A stretch of 64,000 nt of DNA, taken from CAVYVZ01 sp963772065. GTDB taxonomy: Bacteria; Acidobacteriota; Vicinamibacteria; Vicinamibacterales; UBA2999. The stretch is taken from the NCBI GenBank assembly GCA_963772065.1, contig CAVYVZ010000008.1, forward strand, positions 62,001 through 126,000, written 5' to 3'. The stretch's first letter is position 1, and each line of letters begins with the position of its first letter. The notes under the pieces were generated by a model. The model was not told where the DNA came from, did no database searches, and saw nothing but the letters and a program-made list of their open reading frames with translations. The position numbers were made by a program, and so were the translations under genes. Positions 54,683 through 63,733 of this stretch are shown here, piece by piece.

Positions 54683-54775
54683 GTCAAGCGTCAGGGCTTA
54701 CGGCTTAGGGCTCATGGCTCATGGCTCATGCCCTTGTCCAGCCATAAGCCATGAGCCATAAGCCTTAAGCCGTAG
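54683..54775. repeat. Inverted word array I, downstream part (CATGGCTC/CATAAGCC)
   Basis: The left half (54688-54731) repeats GGCTTACGGCTTAGGGCTCATGGCTCATG; the right half (54741-54775) is CATAAGCCATGAGCCATAAGCC. Two inverted arms with a short spacer, between convergent genes. It encodes the last codons and stop of the glycogen debranching enzyme. Confidence 0.85.
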
Positions 54776-56829
54776 GTGGCTCCGTCGCGATCCACGCGCG
54801 CAGAACTTCCGCCACGCTCCACGCTTGCGCCACGCAGCCACGCGGCTGGTACGGGCTGTCGGCGTCGAAGATCTCGCTCAGCGTGCCGATCCCGGCGTCA
54901 TTGAGGTGCGCTTCGAAGCCTTCGAGGCAGCTCCGCGCGCCGGCCTTGTCCCCGGGATGGACGCGCAGCCACGCGTCGACGAACGGGCCGGCGAGCCAGG
55001 CCCAGACGGTGCCCTGGTGGTACGCCGCGTCGCGCGCGCGGAGGTCGCCGTAGTACTGCGCCTTGTAGTCGCGGTGCTCGGGCGCGAGCGACCGGAGGCC
55101 CACCGGCGTCAGGAGCTTCTCCCGGACGACGGTGAACACCGGCAGCCAGCGCGCGCCATCGAGGACCGGGTGGTCCAGCGAAATGGCAAAGATCTGATTG
55201 GGCCGCAGCGCCGGATCGTCGCCGTGCTCGCCATCGACGACGTCGTAGAGATAGCCGCCTGACCTCGTACCAGAAGCGACGGTTGAAGGACGCGCGGGCC
55301 CGCTCGGCATGCTCCTCCATGTGCACGGCCTCGGGGTCACCTTCTTCGCGCAGCCATCCGGCCATCAGCTTCAGCGCGTTGTACCAGAGAGCGTTGATTT
55401 CCACCGCTTTCCCGCGGCGCGGAGTGACCACCCAATCTTCGACCTTGGCGTCCATCCAGGTGAGCTGGTAGCCCTCCGCGCCCTGCTGCAGGAGCCCATC
55501 CTCCGGATCGACGCGTATGCCGAACCTCGTGCCGCGCAGGTGGTGGTCGATGATCGACGCGAACTTCGGCAGCAACTGACGCAGCGTGGCCCGATCGCCG
55601 GTGGCCCTGAAGTACCGCTCGACGGCGTGGAAGAACCAGAGCGTGGCATCTGCGGTGTGATACAGCCCCTCCTTCGTCCCCTCCGGAAACATGTTCGGGA
55701 TGAGGCCATCGCGAACGTAGTGGCCGAACGTGCGGAGGATATACCCCGCCTCGCGCTGGCGCCCGGTGCAGAGGGTCAGCCCTTCGAGGCCGATCATCGT
55801 GTCGCGCCCCCAGTCGGTGAACCAGTGGTAGCCGGCGATGACGGTCCGGACTTCGTCGCCGAACGCGCGAGCGCGCGCGGCCTCCTCGGCTCGACCCGCG
55901 GGTGTGACGATGAACTGGTCGGCCGCGAGCACCAGCTCCGCCGCCATGCCGGTCGGCGGCACGCGCTTCGCCGCATCGAGCAGGCGGCGCCGGCGGTGAT
56001 GCTCCGCGGCGTGTGCCTGGTCGGGTGTGAGGGCTCCGATCGTCTCCCAGGATTCCGTCGAGGCGACGAGCGTTCCCGGATGTTCCGGGGCAAGACGAAG
56101 GCGGAAATAGCCTGGCGCCCAGAGCTTGCCGCAGCACTCATACCCGCGCAGCTGCTCGATGCCGTACAGCACCTCGTCGAACGTCGAGGGCTGCACCGTG
56201 AAGGCGTTGTCGCCGTCGTGATGCAGGAAGAGCCGCAGCGGCGGCAGGTCTTCGCCCGGCGCCAGCTCGAATCGATCGCCGTAGGCTTGCAGCGCATACG
56301 GCGCGCGTACCGGGTGATTCACCGGCGCCTCGTGCAGCCGAAACGCAACGAGCGGACGAAGCTCGAGCCGGACGGGTTGATCGGAGAGAAGCCGGTAGGC
56401 GATGTGCGTCGTGTTCTGGAGATGCGCCATGAGGACGCGCTTCTCGATCTGAATGCCGTCGACGTCGTAGGTCCAGACCGGCAGCCCCTGTTCGAGCCAG
56501 AAGCCGGTCAGGTAACGCGAGCTGTCGAGCTCGTGCCCGACGGTCGCCTCGTTGACCGATGCCAATGAGACGACGCGGCCATCGGGATACCGAAGCTGCT
56601 CCCAGAGATAGTTGAGCATCACCACGCGCCCGAACGGCGTGGGGAGCGCCGATACCAGCAGTCCGTGGTACCGGCGCGTGAGCGAGCCCGACACCGTGCC
56701 GGTCGCATAGCCGCCGAGGCCGTTGGTGACGAGCCACTCTTTCCACACCAGCGATCGGCGGGCCTCGTCGTTCGGCTCCCAGCGCACGCGCCGGATCAGT
56801 TCAGTCTCGTGCTGCTCGATCACTGGCAT
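54765..56829 (-). CDS. Glycogen debranching enzyme (amylo-alpha-1,6-glucosidase type), one frameshift
   Basis: Bacterial/archaeal-type debranching enzyme that removes alpha-1,6-linked glucose stubs from glycogen. N-terminal domain (WKEWLVTNGLGGYATGTVSG), then an (alpha/alpha)6 catalytic barrel with YHWFTDWGRDTMIGLEGL. The frame breaks at about 55258-55264 after FWYEV; the second frame gives GGYLYDVVDGEHGDD and continues to the end. Repaired length is about 687 residues. The last three codons and TAA come from array I. Overlaps treZ by 29 bp, so the pair feeds glycogen into trehalose. Confidence 0.88.
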
Positions 56830-58699
56830 CCGTCATCTCCGGCATGAGAACGATCGCGGCGTGGCCGGGAACGCGCCACCCGGCGTCATTCACGATCGGC
56901 GGCGTCCCGGTGCCGCCGTACTGCGGATCCTCGCTCGACCAGCGCACGGTCCACGTGCCGCGCACGGGTGGGGCCACGAGCGGGTCGGCAAACGACCCCG
57001 CGACGATTTCCGGACCCAGGTTCACGACGAGCAGGCGCTCGTCACCTGGGATGTCCGCGAAGAACCGCAGCGCAAACGCCTCGCCGGCCAGAACGGCGCC
57101 GTCGACGCCGCCCACCGCCTGTCGAGCAAAAGTCGCCTCGTCGCGTCGGAGGCGTAGCAGGTCGCGGTGCAGCCACCAGGCGTGCTCGTGCGCGTTGCGT
57201 TCACGCCAGTCGATCTTGCAGCGCTCGAACGTCGAGGCGTCGTGCGGGACCGGAAGGGTCGCCTGTACCGATGGCGATGCCACGCTGGGGAATTGCGACA
57301 GGAACTCCGCTCGCCCCTTCTGCACGTTCAGCGCGAGCTCCGGGTTGTGGTCCGCGAAGTACAGGAATGGGGCCGACGAAGCGATCTCCTGTCCCTGAAA
57401 GAGCATCGGCGTCCCGGGCATCAGCAGGAGGAGCGCCGTCATGGCCCGCATGCGGCCGGGACTCGTGCGCGTGTGCAGGCGCGAGCCGTCGGCGGAATTC
57501 GCAACCTGATCGTGGTTCTCGATGAAGTTCACGAACGCGGCCGGCTGAACGCCCAGGGCCCGCGAGCCCCGTGGTGCGTTTTGCCAGTTGTATCGCTGGC
57601 CCTGGAAGAGGAATCCGTACTTCGCAGCGGAGACGAGCTCCTGCGGGGTCCCGCGATGATCGCTGTAATACGCTTCAGATCGCCCCGTCAGCGCGACCAC
57701 TGCGGAATGGTGAAAATCATCGTTCCAGAGCGCATCGAGCCCGTAGCCGCCGTTCTCAGTGGGGCGCATGAGATCGACGAGCTGCGGCTCGTTCTCGGCA
57801 ACCAGCAGCGTCCGCCGTCCGCCGGCCCGCGTGCGCACCGCGTGCGCGATGTCCATGATGACGTGGCGCTCGGAACCGTCGTGAATCGTCTGCGTCGCAT
57901 CGAGGCGAAGGCCGTCCAGATGGTATTCGTCGATCCAGTAGCCGGCATTGGAGACGAAGAATTCCCGCACGGCTGCGCTGCCCGGACCGTCGAAGTTGAT
58001 CGCATCTCCCCACTCGTTCGCGTACCGATCGCTGAAGTACGCTCTCGAGAATTTCCGGTGCACGCAACCATCCGGACCGAGGTGGTTGTAGACGACGTCG
58101 AGCACGACGGCGAGGCCAAGCTGATGCGCCCGGTCGATGAGTGCGCGAAAGTCGTCGGGCGTTCCATACAGCCGCGTGGGCGCGAATGGAAACACGCCGT
58201 CGTAGCCCCAGCCAAAGCGACCGGGAAACTCCGACACCGGCATGATCTCGACGACGGTGACGCCGAGCTCGGCGAGATACGGAAGCTGTTCCATCGCCGC
58301 GCGCCACGTCCCCTCGTGCGTGAACGTTCCGCAGTGCAGCTCGTACACCACAGCGCCCTGCAGCGACGGTCCCTTCCACTCGTCGTCCGTCCAGGCGAAT
58401 GACGAGGGGTCGAAGATTTCCGACGGACCGAAGGGACCCTCCGGCTGCCAGCGCGACGCCGGATCGGCGTGCAGCTCGCGGCCGACGCGGAAACGGTAGC
58501 GGTCCCCCGCTGCCACACCGGCCACACTGGCCGAGGCGTATCCGTGAGGTTCGCGGCCCAGCCGCGCTTCGGCCACGCCGCCGCTCCTGCGCTCGACAAC
58601 CACCGCGACGTCGGGTTGGTCCGGACACCACACTCGGAAGTGCGCGCCGCCCCCGGGCTGAAGCTCAGCTCCGACCGGCAGACGCCGAATTCGGCTCAT
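56801..58699 (-). CDS. treZ: Malto-oligosyltrehalose trehalohydrolase
   Basis: GH13 enzyme that releases trehalose from maltooligosyl-trehalose. 632 residues. N-terminal beta-sandwich (GAHFRVWCPDQPDVAVVV), catalytic barrel with VVLDVVYNHLGPDG, DGLRLDATQTIHD (nucleophile Asp), LVAENEPQL (acid Glu) and NFIENHDQVAN. The LHCGTFTHEGT motif is typical of TreZ rather than branching enzyme. No treY is present in the window. Overlaps the debranching enzyme start by 29 bp. Confidence 0.92.
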   Translation of the reverse strand: MSRIRRLPVGAELQPGGGAHFRVWCPDQPDVAVVVERRSGGVAEARLGREPHGYASASVAGVAAGDRYRFRVGRELHADPASRWQPEGPFGPSEIFDPSSFAWTDDEWKGPSLQGAVVYELHCGTFTHEGTWRAAMEQLPYLAELGVTVVEIMPVSEFPGRFGWGYDGVFPFAPTRLYGTPDDFRALIDRAHQLGLAVVLDVVYNHLGPDGCVHRKFSRAYFSDRYANEWGDAINFDGPGSAAVREFFVSNAGYWIDEYHLDGLRLDATQTIHDGSERHVIMDIAHAVRTRAGGRRTLLVAENEPQLVDLMRPTENGGYGLDALWNDDFHHSAVVALTGRSEAYYSDHRGTPQELVSAAKYGFLFQGQRYNWQNAPRGSRALGVQPAAFVNFIENHDQVANSADGSRLHTRTSPGRMRAMTALLLLMPGTPMLFQGQEIASSAPFLYFADHNPELALNVQKGRAEFLSQFPSVASPSVQATLPVPHDASTFERCKIDWRERNAHEHAWWLHRDLLRLRRDEATFARQAVGGVDGAVLAGEAFALRFFADIPGDERLLVVNLGPEIVAGSFADPLVAPPVRGTWTVRWSSEDPQYGGTGTPPIVNDAGWRVPGHAAIVLMPEMTDASDRAARD

Positions 58700-58722
58700 C
58701 TGACGTAGAGAATTGCAGCTTT

Positions 58723-59100
58723 GGTGCCGGGAGATCGGGAGGATCGTTCACAGGGAGGTCAGGGAGATCGGGGAGGGGTTGGGCCGTCCGCTGCTTCTGG
58801 ATCCGGCCCGACCTCGCAACCATGCAGCATGGGCTCACGAAGCGCAACGCGCCCACCCTTGAGCGCGTGCCGAGGGCGAAGGAAGCCCACGGATATTTCG
58901 AAGCGAATGCCCGCCGCGTTTGCGGTGGCCAGTGAACACCCTCGGCCACATCTAGCAGCAGACCTTCATCGACTGTCAGATCAGGTCCTGGCTTTCACAA
59001 CTTCACGACGTCGCGGTGACCTTGCGCGCGACATCGTGGGGCACCTCCCGATCTCCCCGACCTCCCTGTGAATTGAGAGCAGCCTCCCTGATCTCCCTAC
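58723..59100. repeat. Inverted word array J (AGGGAGATC)
   Basis: The left arm (58723-58785) repeats GGGAGATCGGGAGG and AGGGAGGTCAGGGAG. The right arm (59041-59100) is the inverted CTCCCGATCTCCCCGACCTCCCTG. The interior (about 260 bp) holds no gene I recognise, only short frames; it may contain decayed remains of a former gene. The right arm ends at the RidA stop. The word is the same as in array F. Confidence 0.78.
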
Positions 59101-59483
59101 GGGATGTACCCGACGGCGTCGATCTCGACGCGCAGGCCGCTACCTGGAAGCGCCGCCGCCTGAATCGTGGTGCGCGCGGGGCGATGGCCGCCGAACATGC
59201 GTTGGTACACGGCGTTCATCTCCTGGAACTCGGACATGTCGATCAAGAACACGCCGCAGCGCAGCACATGCTGCAGGCTGGAACCGGCCGCTTCCAGAAT
59301 CGCCTCCACGTTCTTCAGGCACTGCTCCGTCTGCGTCGCGACGTCCGCGGCAACGAGCGCGCCCGTTGCGGGATCGATCGCCCCTTGGCCCGACACGAAC
59401 ACGAGGCGGTCGAGAATCATTCCAGGTGAATACGGCCCGACAGGTTTCGGCAGACGCTCACTCGTCACAGGTCGCGCAATCAT
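59097..59483 (-). CDS. RidA/YjgF-family enamine/imine deaminase
   Basis: Detoxifies reactive 2-aminoacrylate and related imines. 128 residues, normal. Conserved stretches GPYSPGMILDRLVFVSGQ, CLKNVEAILEAAGSSLQHVLRCGVFL, and RTTIQAAALP with the substrate-binding Arg. AAAGGAG lies 6 bp before the ATG. Diverges from truA, 33 bp apart. Its stop lies in array J. Confidence 0.92.
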   Translation of the reverse strand: MIARPVTSERLPKPVGPYSPGMILDRLVFVSGQGAIDPATGALVAADVATQTEQCLKNVEAILEAAGSSLQHVLRCGVFLIDMSEFQEMNAVYQRMFGGHRPARTTIQAAALPGSGLRVEIDAVGYIP

Positions 59484-59516
59484 GCGGCTCCTTTCGCTCG
59501 CAGTAGCATATCGGTG

Positions 59517-60298
59517 ATGCGGTTCAAGCTGACAATCGATACGCCGGCACTCGATACAGCGGGTGGCAGATCCAGAAGAACGCGAAAACGGTTCAGGGCG
59601 AGCTCGATCGCGCCATCCGCGAGGCGACCGGGGCACGAGAATTCGAGCTGTACGGATCGGGACGTACCGACGCCGGCGTCCACGCGCTTCGCCAGGTGGC
59701 CCATCTCGACATTTCGACCACGATGCCACCCGAGACGCTGCGCCGCCGCGTCAACGACGCGCTCCCCTCAGACGTGAACCTGCTGCGTGTCGACAAGGTC
59801 CGTCACAAGTTCCACGCGCGCCATGACGCCGTGGCACGGAGCTACATCTATCAGATCGCGCGGCGTCGCACGGCCTTCACGAAGCCGTTCGTCTGGTGGG
59901 TGAAGGAGGATCTCGATCTCGCCTCGATGCGACGCGTGTGCGCCCGGTTCGTCGGCCTGCACGACTTCCAATCCTTCTCGGACGATGACCCGAATGAAAA
60001 GTCGACCGAGGTTCTCGTCGACAGTCTCGAGCTTCACGAAGACGGCGACCTCATCGTCGTTCACATCGAAGGCTCGCATTTCATCTGGCGCATGGTGAGG
60101 CGCCTGGTCGGCGTGCTCGTGGCGGTGGGCAAGGGCGATATGTCCGAACAGGACGCCGCGGGATTTCTCGAAGCGAAATCGGCACTGCCGGCGCGGCTGA
60201 CCGCGCCGGCATCGGGGCTGTTTCTCGAGCGCGTGTACTATCCCGGCGATCCACGCGACCAGCCGGTGACCGCCGCGTCCGTCGTCCCTAAGGCCTAA
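59517..60298 (+). CDS. truA: tRNA pseudouridine(38-40) synthase TruA, one frameshift
   Basis: ATG 59517 gives MRFKLTI; one missing base at about 59539-59541 moves the remainder to the frame YAGTRYSGWQIQKNAKTVQGEL, including the catalytic Asp in GSGRTDAGVHA, FVGLHDFQSFSDDD, and FIWRMVRRLVGVL. Repaired length is about 260 residues, normal for TruA. A few residues at the end (VVPKA) read into array K. Confidence 0.92.
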
Positions 60299-60328
60299 AG
60301 CCTACCTACCGCCTACCGCCTACCGTAT
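60291..60328. repeat. Word array K (CCTACCG), left part
   Basis: Contains CCTAAGGCCTAAAGCCTACCTACCGCCTACCGCCTACCG. A matching CACCTACCGCCTAG lies on the other side of the IS481 element at 61218-61232, so the insertion sequence lies inside or against the array. Confidence 0.7.
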
Positions 60329-61163
60329 GAGATGAGGCCGTTCGTGATTGTAGAACTGAACGAAATGCTGTACCGCGACAGCCCGGTGGGCAAAGGTCCA
60401 CCGGCGCTGAAGCGCCAGCATTCGTCGTGGATGATCAGAAAGAAGCGTTCGACTTTGCCGTTGGATTGCGGCTGCCGCGGGCGGAGCAGATGATGCGTGA
60501 TCCCGAGGCTGCGACAGGCTTGTTGAAAGCGCGTCAGCCGCTCACCGTACCGGGATACCGCATCGTGAAGGCAAAGGCGTTATCGGTCAGCACCGCTTCG
60601 ATCGAATAGGGCAACGCGGCGACAACCTGCTCGAGGAACGCGGTGGCGGCGAGACTGGTTTGGTCCTGGGTGATCGTCACGACGGCCTCACGGCTGAAGT
60701 CGTCGACGGCCGCAAATTCGTAGTCATACCGGGCATTTCGCAGCGATGGCAGCACTTTGATGTCGACGTGGAGCGACTCGCCGGGTCGGCTTTTCTCATA
60801 TCGACGGGCCGGGCGGCGGCGCGGCCGCGGCAACCGAGACTGGCCGTGACGGACGAGGACACGATGCACCGTCTTCGCGCTGACGCCGACCAGGACGGCA
60901 ATGCGCGCGGGCCCCAAGCGACGCCGTCGGAGCTGCAGAATCAGCCGCACTGTGGCCGCGGCGATCCGGCGCGAGTGCCGTGGCCGACGGGAGTGTGGCG
61001 TCAGCCCCGCCAACCCGTCCTGCTGGACTCGTTGCCACCAGCGCGACAGCACTTGGCGGGGCACCTGATAATCGCGACTCAGGTCGCTCAGCGATCGGCC
61101 TTGCGCATGCAGGCCCATCGAATAGGATCGTGTTTCTGGACTGTGGGCGACGCCTCGCGCCAT
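60329..61163 (-). pseudogene. IS481-type DDE transposase, two frameshifts and truncated C-terminus
   Basis: N-terminal helix-turn-helix (LSDLSRDYQVPRQVLSRWWQRV) and a DDE integrase core with HVDIKVLP, VLTDNAFAF, and GKVERF. The frame changes near 60575 and again near 60415; the last part reads FYNHERPHL and then stops in the array. Not functional as read. Homologous to transposases of the IS481 family. Confidence 0.82.
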
Positions 61164-61214
61164 GAACCGCCTCCGTGCGGCTCATCCTACGAGCTGTCAC
61201 TTATGTCCTGACAC
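60329..61214 (-). mobile_element. Truncated IS481-family insertion sequence
   Basis: The right end at 61195-61213 reads TGTCAGGACATAAGTGACA, with TGT at the tip as in IS481. The left end has no partner: the transposase tail stops at HERPHL and enters array K, so the left terminus is deleted. Contains one broken transposase. Flanked by CCTACCG words. Confidence 0.8.
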
Positions 61215-61228
61215 ATCACACCTACCGC

Positions 61229-62021
61229 CTAGAGTGCTTTGTACGGAGCGACGAGACCTGCACGCGTGGGCAGATAGATCGTCTTGTCCTGATTCTGCCG
61301 CACGAACACCGGAAAGCCCTGGTACTGGCCGATGGCGCGGAACTCGGAGGCCCGCAGCAGCACGGCCGGACCGGCACTCACCCACTTCATCCCCTGATAG
61401 TGAATCCACAGGCCCTGATTGCTTTCGGGTTTCATCAGCGACACCATCGGCGCGGCCGGCGAGCGCGCAGCGTCCACCGCCTGCGCGCCGTCGATGCCCA
61501 CCGATCCGGCCGGCCTGGCGGACAAGGACAGCTCGCGGGCGGCTATTGCGCCGATCGGCACGGGCATCTCCGTGGGCGCTGCAGCGGCCCCGGGAAATTC
61601 ACGGCCGTCAGGCTGGACACGAACCGGAAACGATGGCGTCCGGCTTCCCGTGGTGCCGGCCAGGTCGCCGCGCCGGATTCGCTCGGTACGGCTGCATGAG
61701 GCCGGTACGAATTGGCACCAGCACGACGCTGAAGGGCTCGATGGTCGCATCCATGTACAGCGGAACACCGTTGTAGTAGCCCGCCCGCACCATCACGTTG
61801 CCATCGAAGAAGACGGCCGGCCCGGCGCGGTAATACAGATCGCCCGCAAATTGAACGGGCTCGCGAAGCTGGTACCACAGCTCGTTGGCGGCCGTCACGA
61901 GTGGTGGTTCCGTGGGACGGCTCTGAATCTGCGCCACGAGCGGCGACGCGGTCACCGCCAGGAGCGCAATTGTCCCCGCGGCTTGTCTGAAAAGGGCGAG
62001 TCGCGACATGAAAACCCCCAT
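61229..62021 (-). CDS. Secreted protein with two copies of an about 50-residue repeat, one frameshift
   Basis: The signal peptide (MSRLALFRQAAGTIALLAVTA) is followed by an N-terminal module (YYRAGPAVFFDGNVMVRAGYYNGVPLYM, ending IRTGLMQPY). A single-base shift at about 61680 moves to a second frame with a Pro/Ala-rich linker and a C-terminal copy (AGPAVLLRASEFRAIGQYQGFPVFVR, ending TRAGLVAPY). The two copies share AGPAV, GVPLY/GFPVF, and R-T/A-GL-PY patterns, so this is a tandem domain. Function unknown. Probable start is MSRLALF at 62009; the ORF begins at 62021. Confidence 0.6.
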
Positions 62022-62107
62022 TGGAACTGCCGAGTTCCAACATCCGTGCCGCAGACGCTACCTTACAGTCGAGCTTTGTTCAAGCAAATGTCCGTAACGG
62101 GGGGCCT

Positions 62108-62759
62108 TCATCCTTTCCTGACGGCCGCCTCCTTGACGGCGGCATGAGCGCCCGCCTTCGGGAGCATGTAGAGCACGGCCAGTCCCACGACGAGGGCGAG
62201 GCTCAGGGCCACATGGACGAACGACAACAGCGTTGCGGTGAGATAGAGCAGCGAGCCGGGGGCGTAGGCCCGCGTGATCGCGCTCACCGCCTCGTCGGAA
62301 ACATGCGTGTGAATCAGCCGCCGGTTATGCGCGGCATGCCACCACATGAGGAAATAGAAGACAGCCGTCACCGTGAATGACCCGCAGTAGAAGGCGACCG
62401 CCACCGCGCGCTCGTGCTCGTCGGTGAGATGCTCCGCCATGACCGCCGTCGGAAACGGGATGAACGCCACGCACATCAGGAGCAGCAGGGTGAGCGTGAT
62501 GAAGCCGTGGTCCACGCGGCCGATCAGCTTCATCAGGTTGTGATGATTGGCCCACATGATCCCGATGACGATGAAGCTCACGAGGTAGCCGAGATACGAC
62601 GGCCACAGACGCAGGAGCGCCGCGCCAAGGCCCCCAATCCGAACGATCTCGTCGTGCGGCAGGAAGGCGGATCTCGATGATAAGGAGCGTGATGGCTATC
62701 GCGAAAACCGCGTCGGCGAAGGCTTCGAGGCGGAAGGTCTCCGAGGCGGCTGAAGACAT
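62108..62759 (-). CDS. TMEM175-like potassium channel family protein, one frameshift
   Basis: Bacterial TMEM175 proteins are six-helix potassium channels. The first helix carries RLEAFADAVFAIAITLLIIEIRLP, the FSD-type signature of the family. After an indel at about 62668 the other frame gives IVRIGGLG, then SFIVIGIMWANHHNLM and several membrane helices ending LAVLYMLPKAG. Repaired length is about 217 residues, the usual size for one repeat unit. Same strand as the flanking secreted genes. Confidence 0.78.
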
Positions 62760-62826
62760 GGCCCCACCGTAACCGGGCGCCTTTCGAGCGTCAACCCGCC
62801 CGATTGGGTAGGGCCCGTCGCGCGGC

Positions 62827-63733
62827 CTAGGGCACTGCTTTCGGCGTGCTGAAGCGGAATGACATACCTGCGCCGAACGAGACGATCGTTCCGCCTTCGT
62901 CGATGCTGGTCAGCGTCCGGCCTACGCTCGCGTAGACCGAGGCGATCCGTCCGACCGGGTGTCCAACGCCGGCCATCACGTCGACGCGATTCTTGCCGAT
63001 GCCCTGCGTATCGAGGACCGCGTCGTCCTTCAGCGAGTAGGACTGGACGAATGCGCCTGTCAGCACCGTTCCCGAAGACATCGTCCTCTCGATGGCTCCG
63101 CCGGTGAAGACCGAGCCGCGTGAAAAGTAGCCGGCCGATCCGTAGACGCGGAACGGCTGACGCCGCAACTCCACGCTCACCGGCAGACCTACGTGCACGC
63201 GGCCATCAGCTGCGCCAGCGCTGAGCACCTCGATCGTAGGACTCACGGCGAAGCCGAATTCGCTCACGGTAAGCGTAGGGATCCAGGACGGTGTACTTCG
63301 CGCTGATGTACACGTCATCGAGGCCGCGGAATGTCGTCCCCGCAAAACTCGTATGGTAGAAGGGCACATTGACGCTGACCTGGAGCCGATCGGTCAGCCC
63401 GTAGCCGAGGTCGAGCATTGGCGCATTGAACTGGCTGGCGCCGGAGAGGCGCCAATAACCCACTCCAATGCCCGTGCGCCCCTCACCCGCCGTTGGCGCG
63501 CTCGCGTCGTCGAGCCAGGCGCCGAACTGCCTGAAGTTCGTGGCGGCGGTCGCACCGGTGGTCGTGATTGACTGGACGTTTGATGACGTTGATGTCGTCG
63601 TCGATGTCGATGTCTGCTGTGTGGTGGTCTTCGGTGTTTTCGGGCGGCCGCGGCCCTGAGCCGCGGCCGCCGTGGTCATCAGCAGCGATACCGTGAGAAC
63701 CGCACACGTCAGGGGGAGCGTGCGGAATCTCAC
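62827..63733 (-). CDS. Secreted outer-membrane barrel-like protein, one frameshift
   Basis: Signal peptide and a Thr/Ser-rich linker (TTTQQTSTSTTTSTSS), then beta-strand-rich sequence (GIGVGYWRLSGASQFNAP, LDLGYGLTDRLQVSVNVPFYHT). The frame changes at about 63285; the second frame gives a set of barrel strands (VGLPVSVELRRQPFRVYGSAGYFSRG, ending MSFRFSTPKAVP). Total about 300 residues. Probably a porin/transporter-type OMP. The stop of the next gene overlaps its start (ATGA), so both are co-transcribed. Confidence 0.65.

Noticed and set aside
3698..61232. Word arrays as sequencing adapters or low-complexity artefact
   Set aside because: Arms are inverted and matched within each locus, words recur at distant loci, and coding frames adapt to them; still to be confirmed by resequencing.
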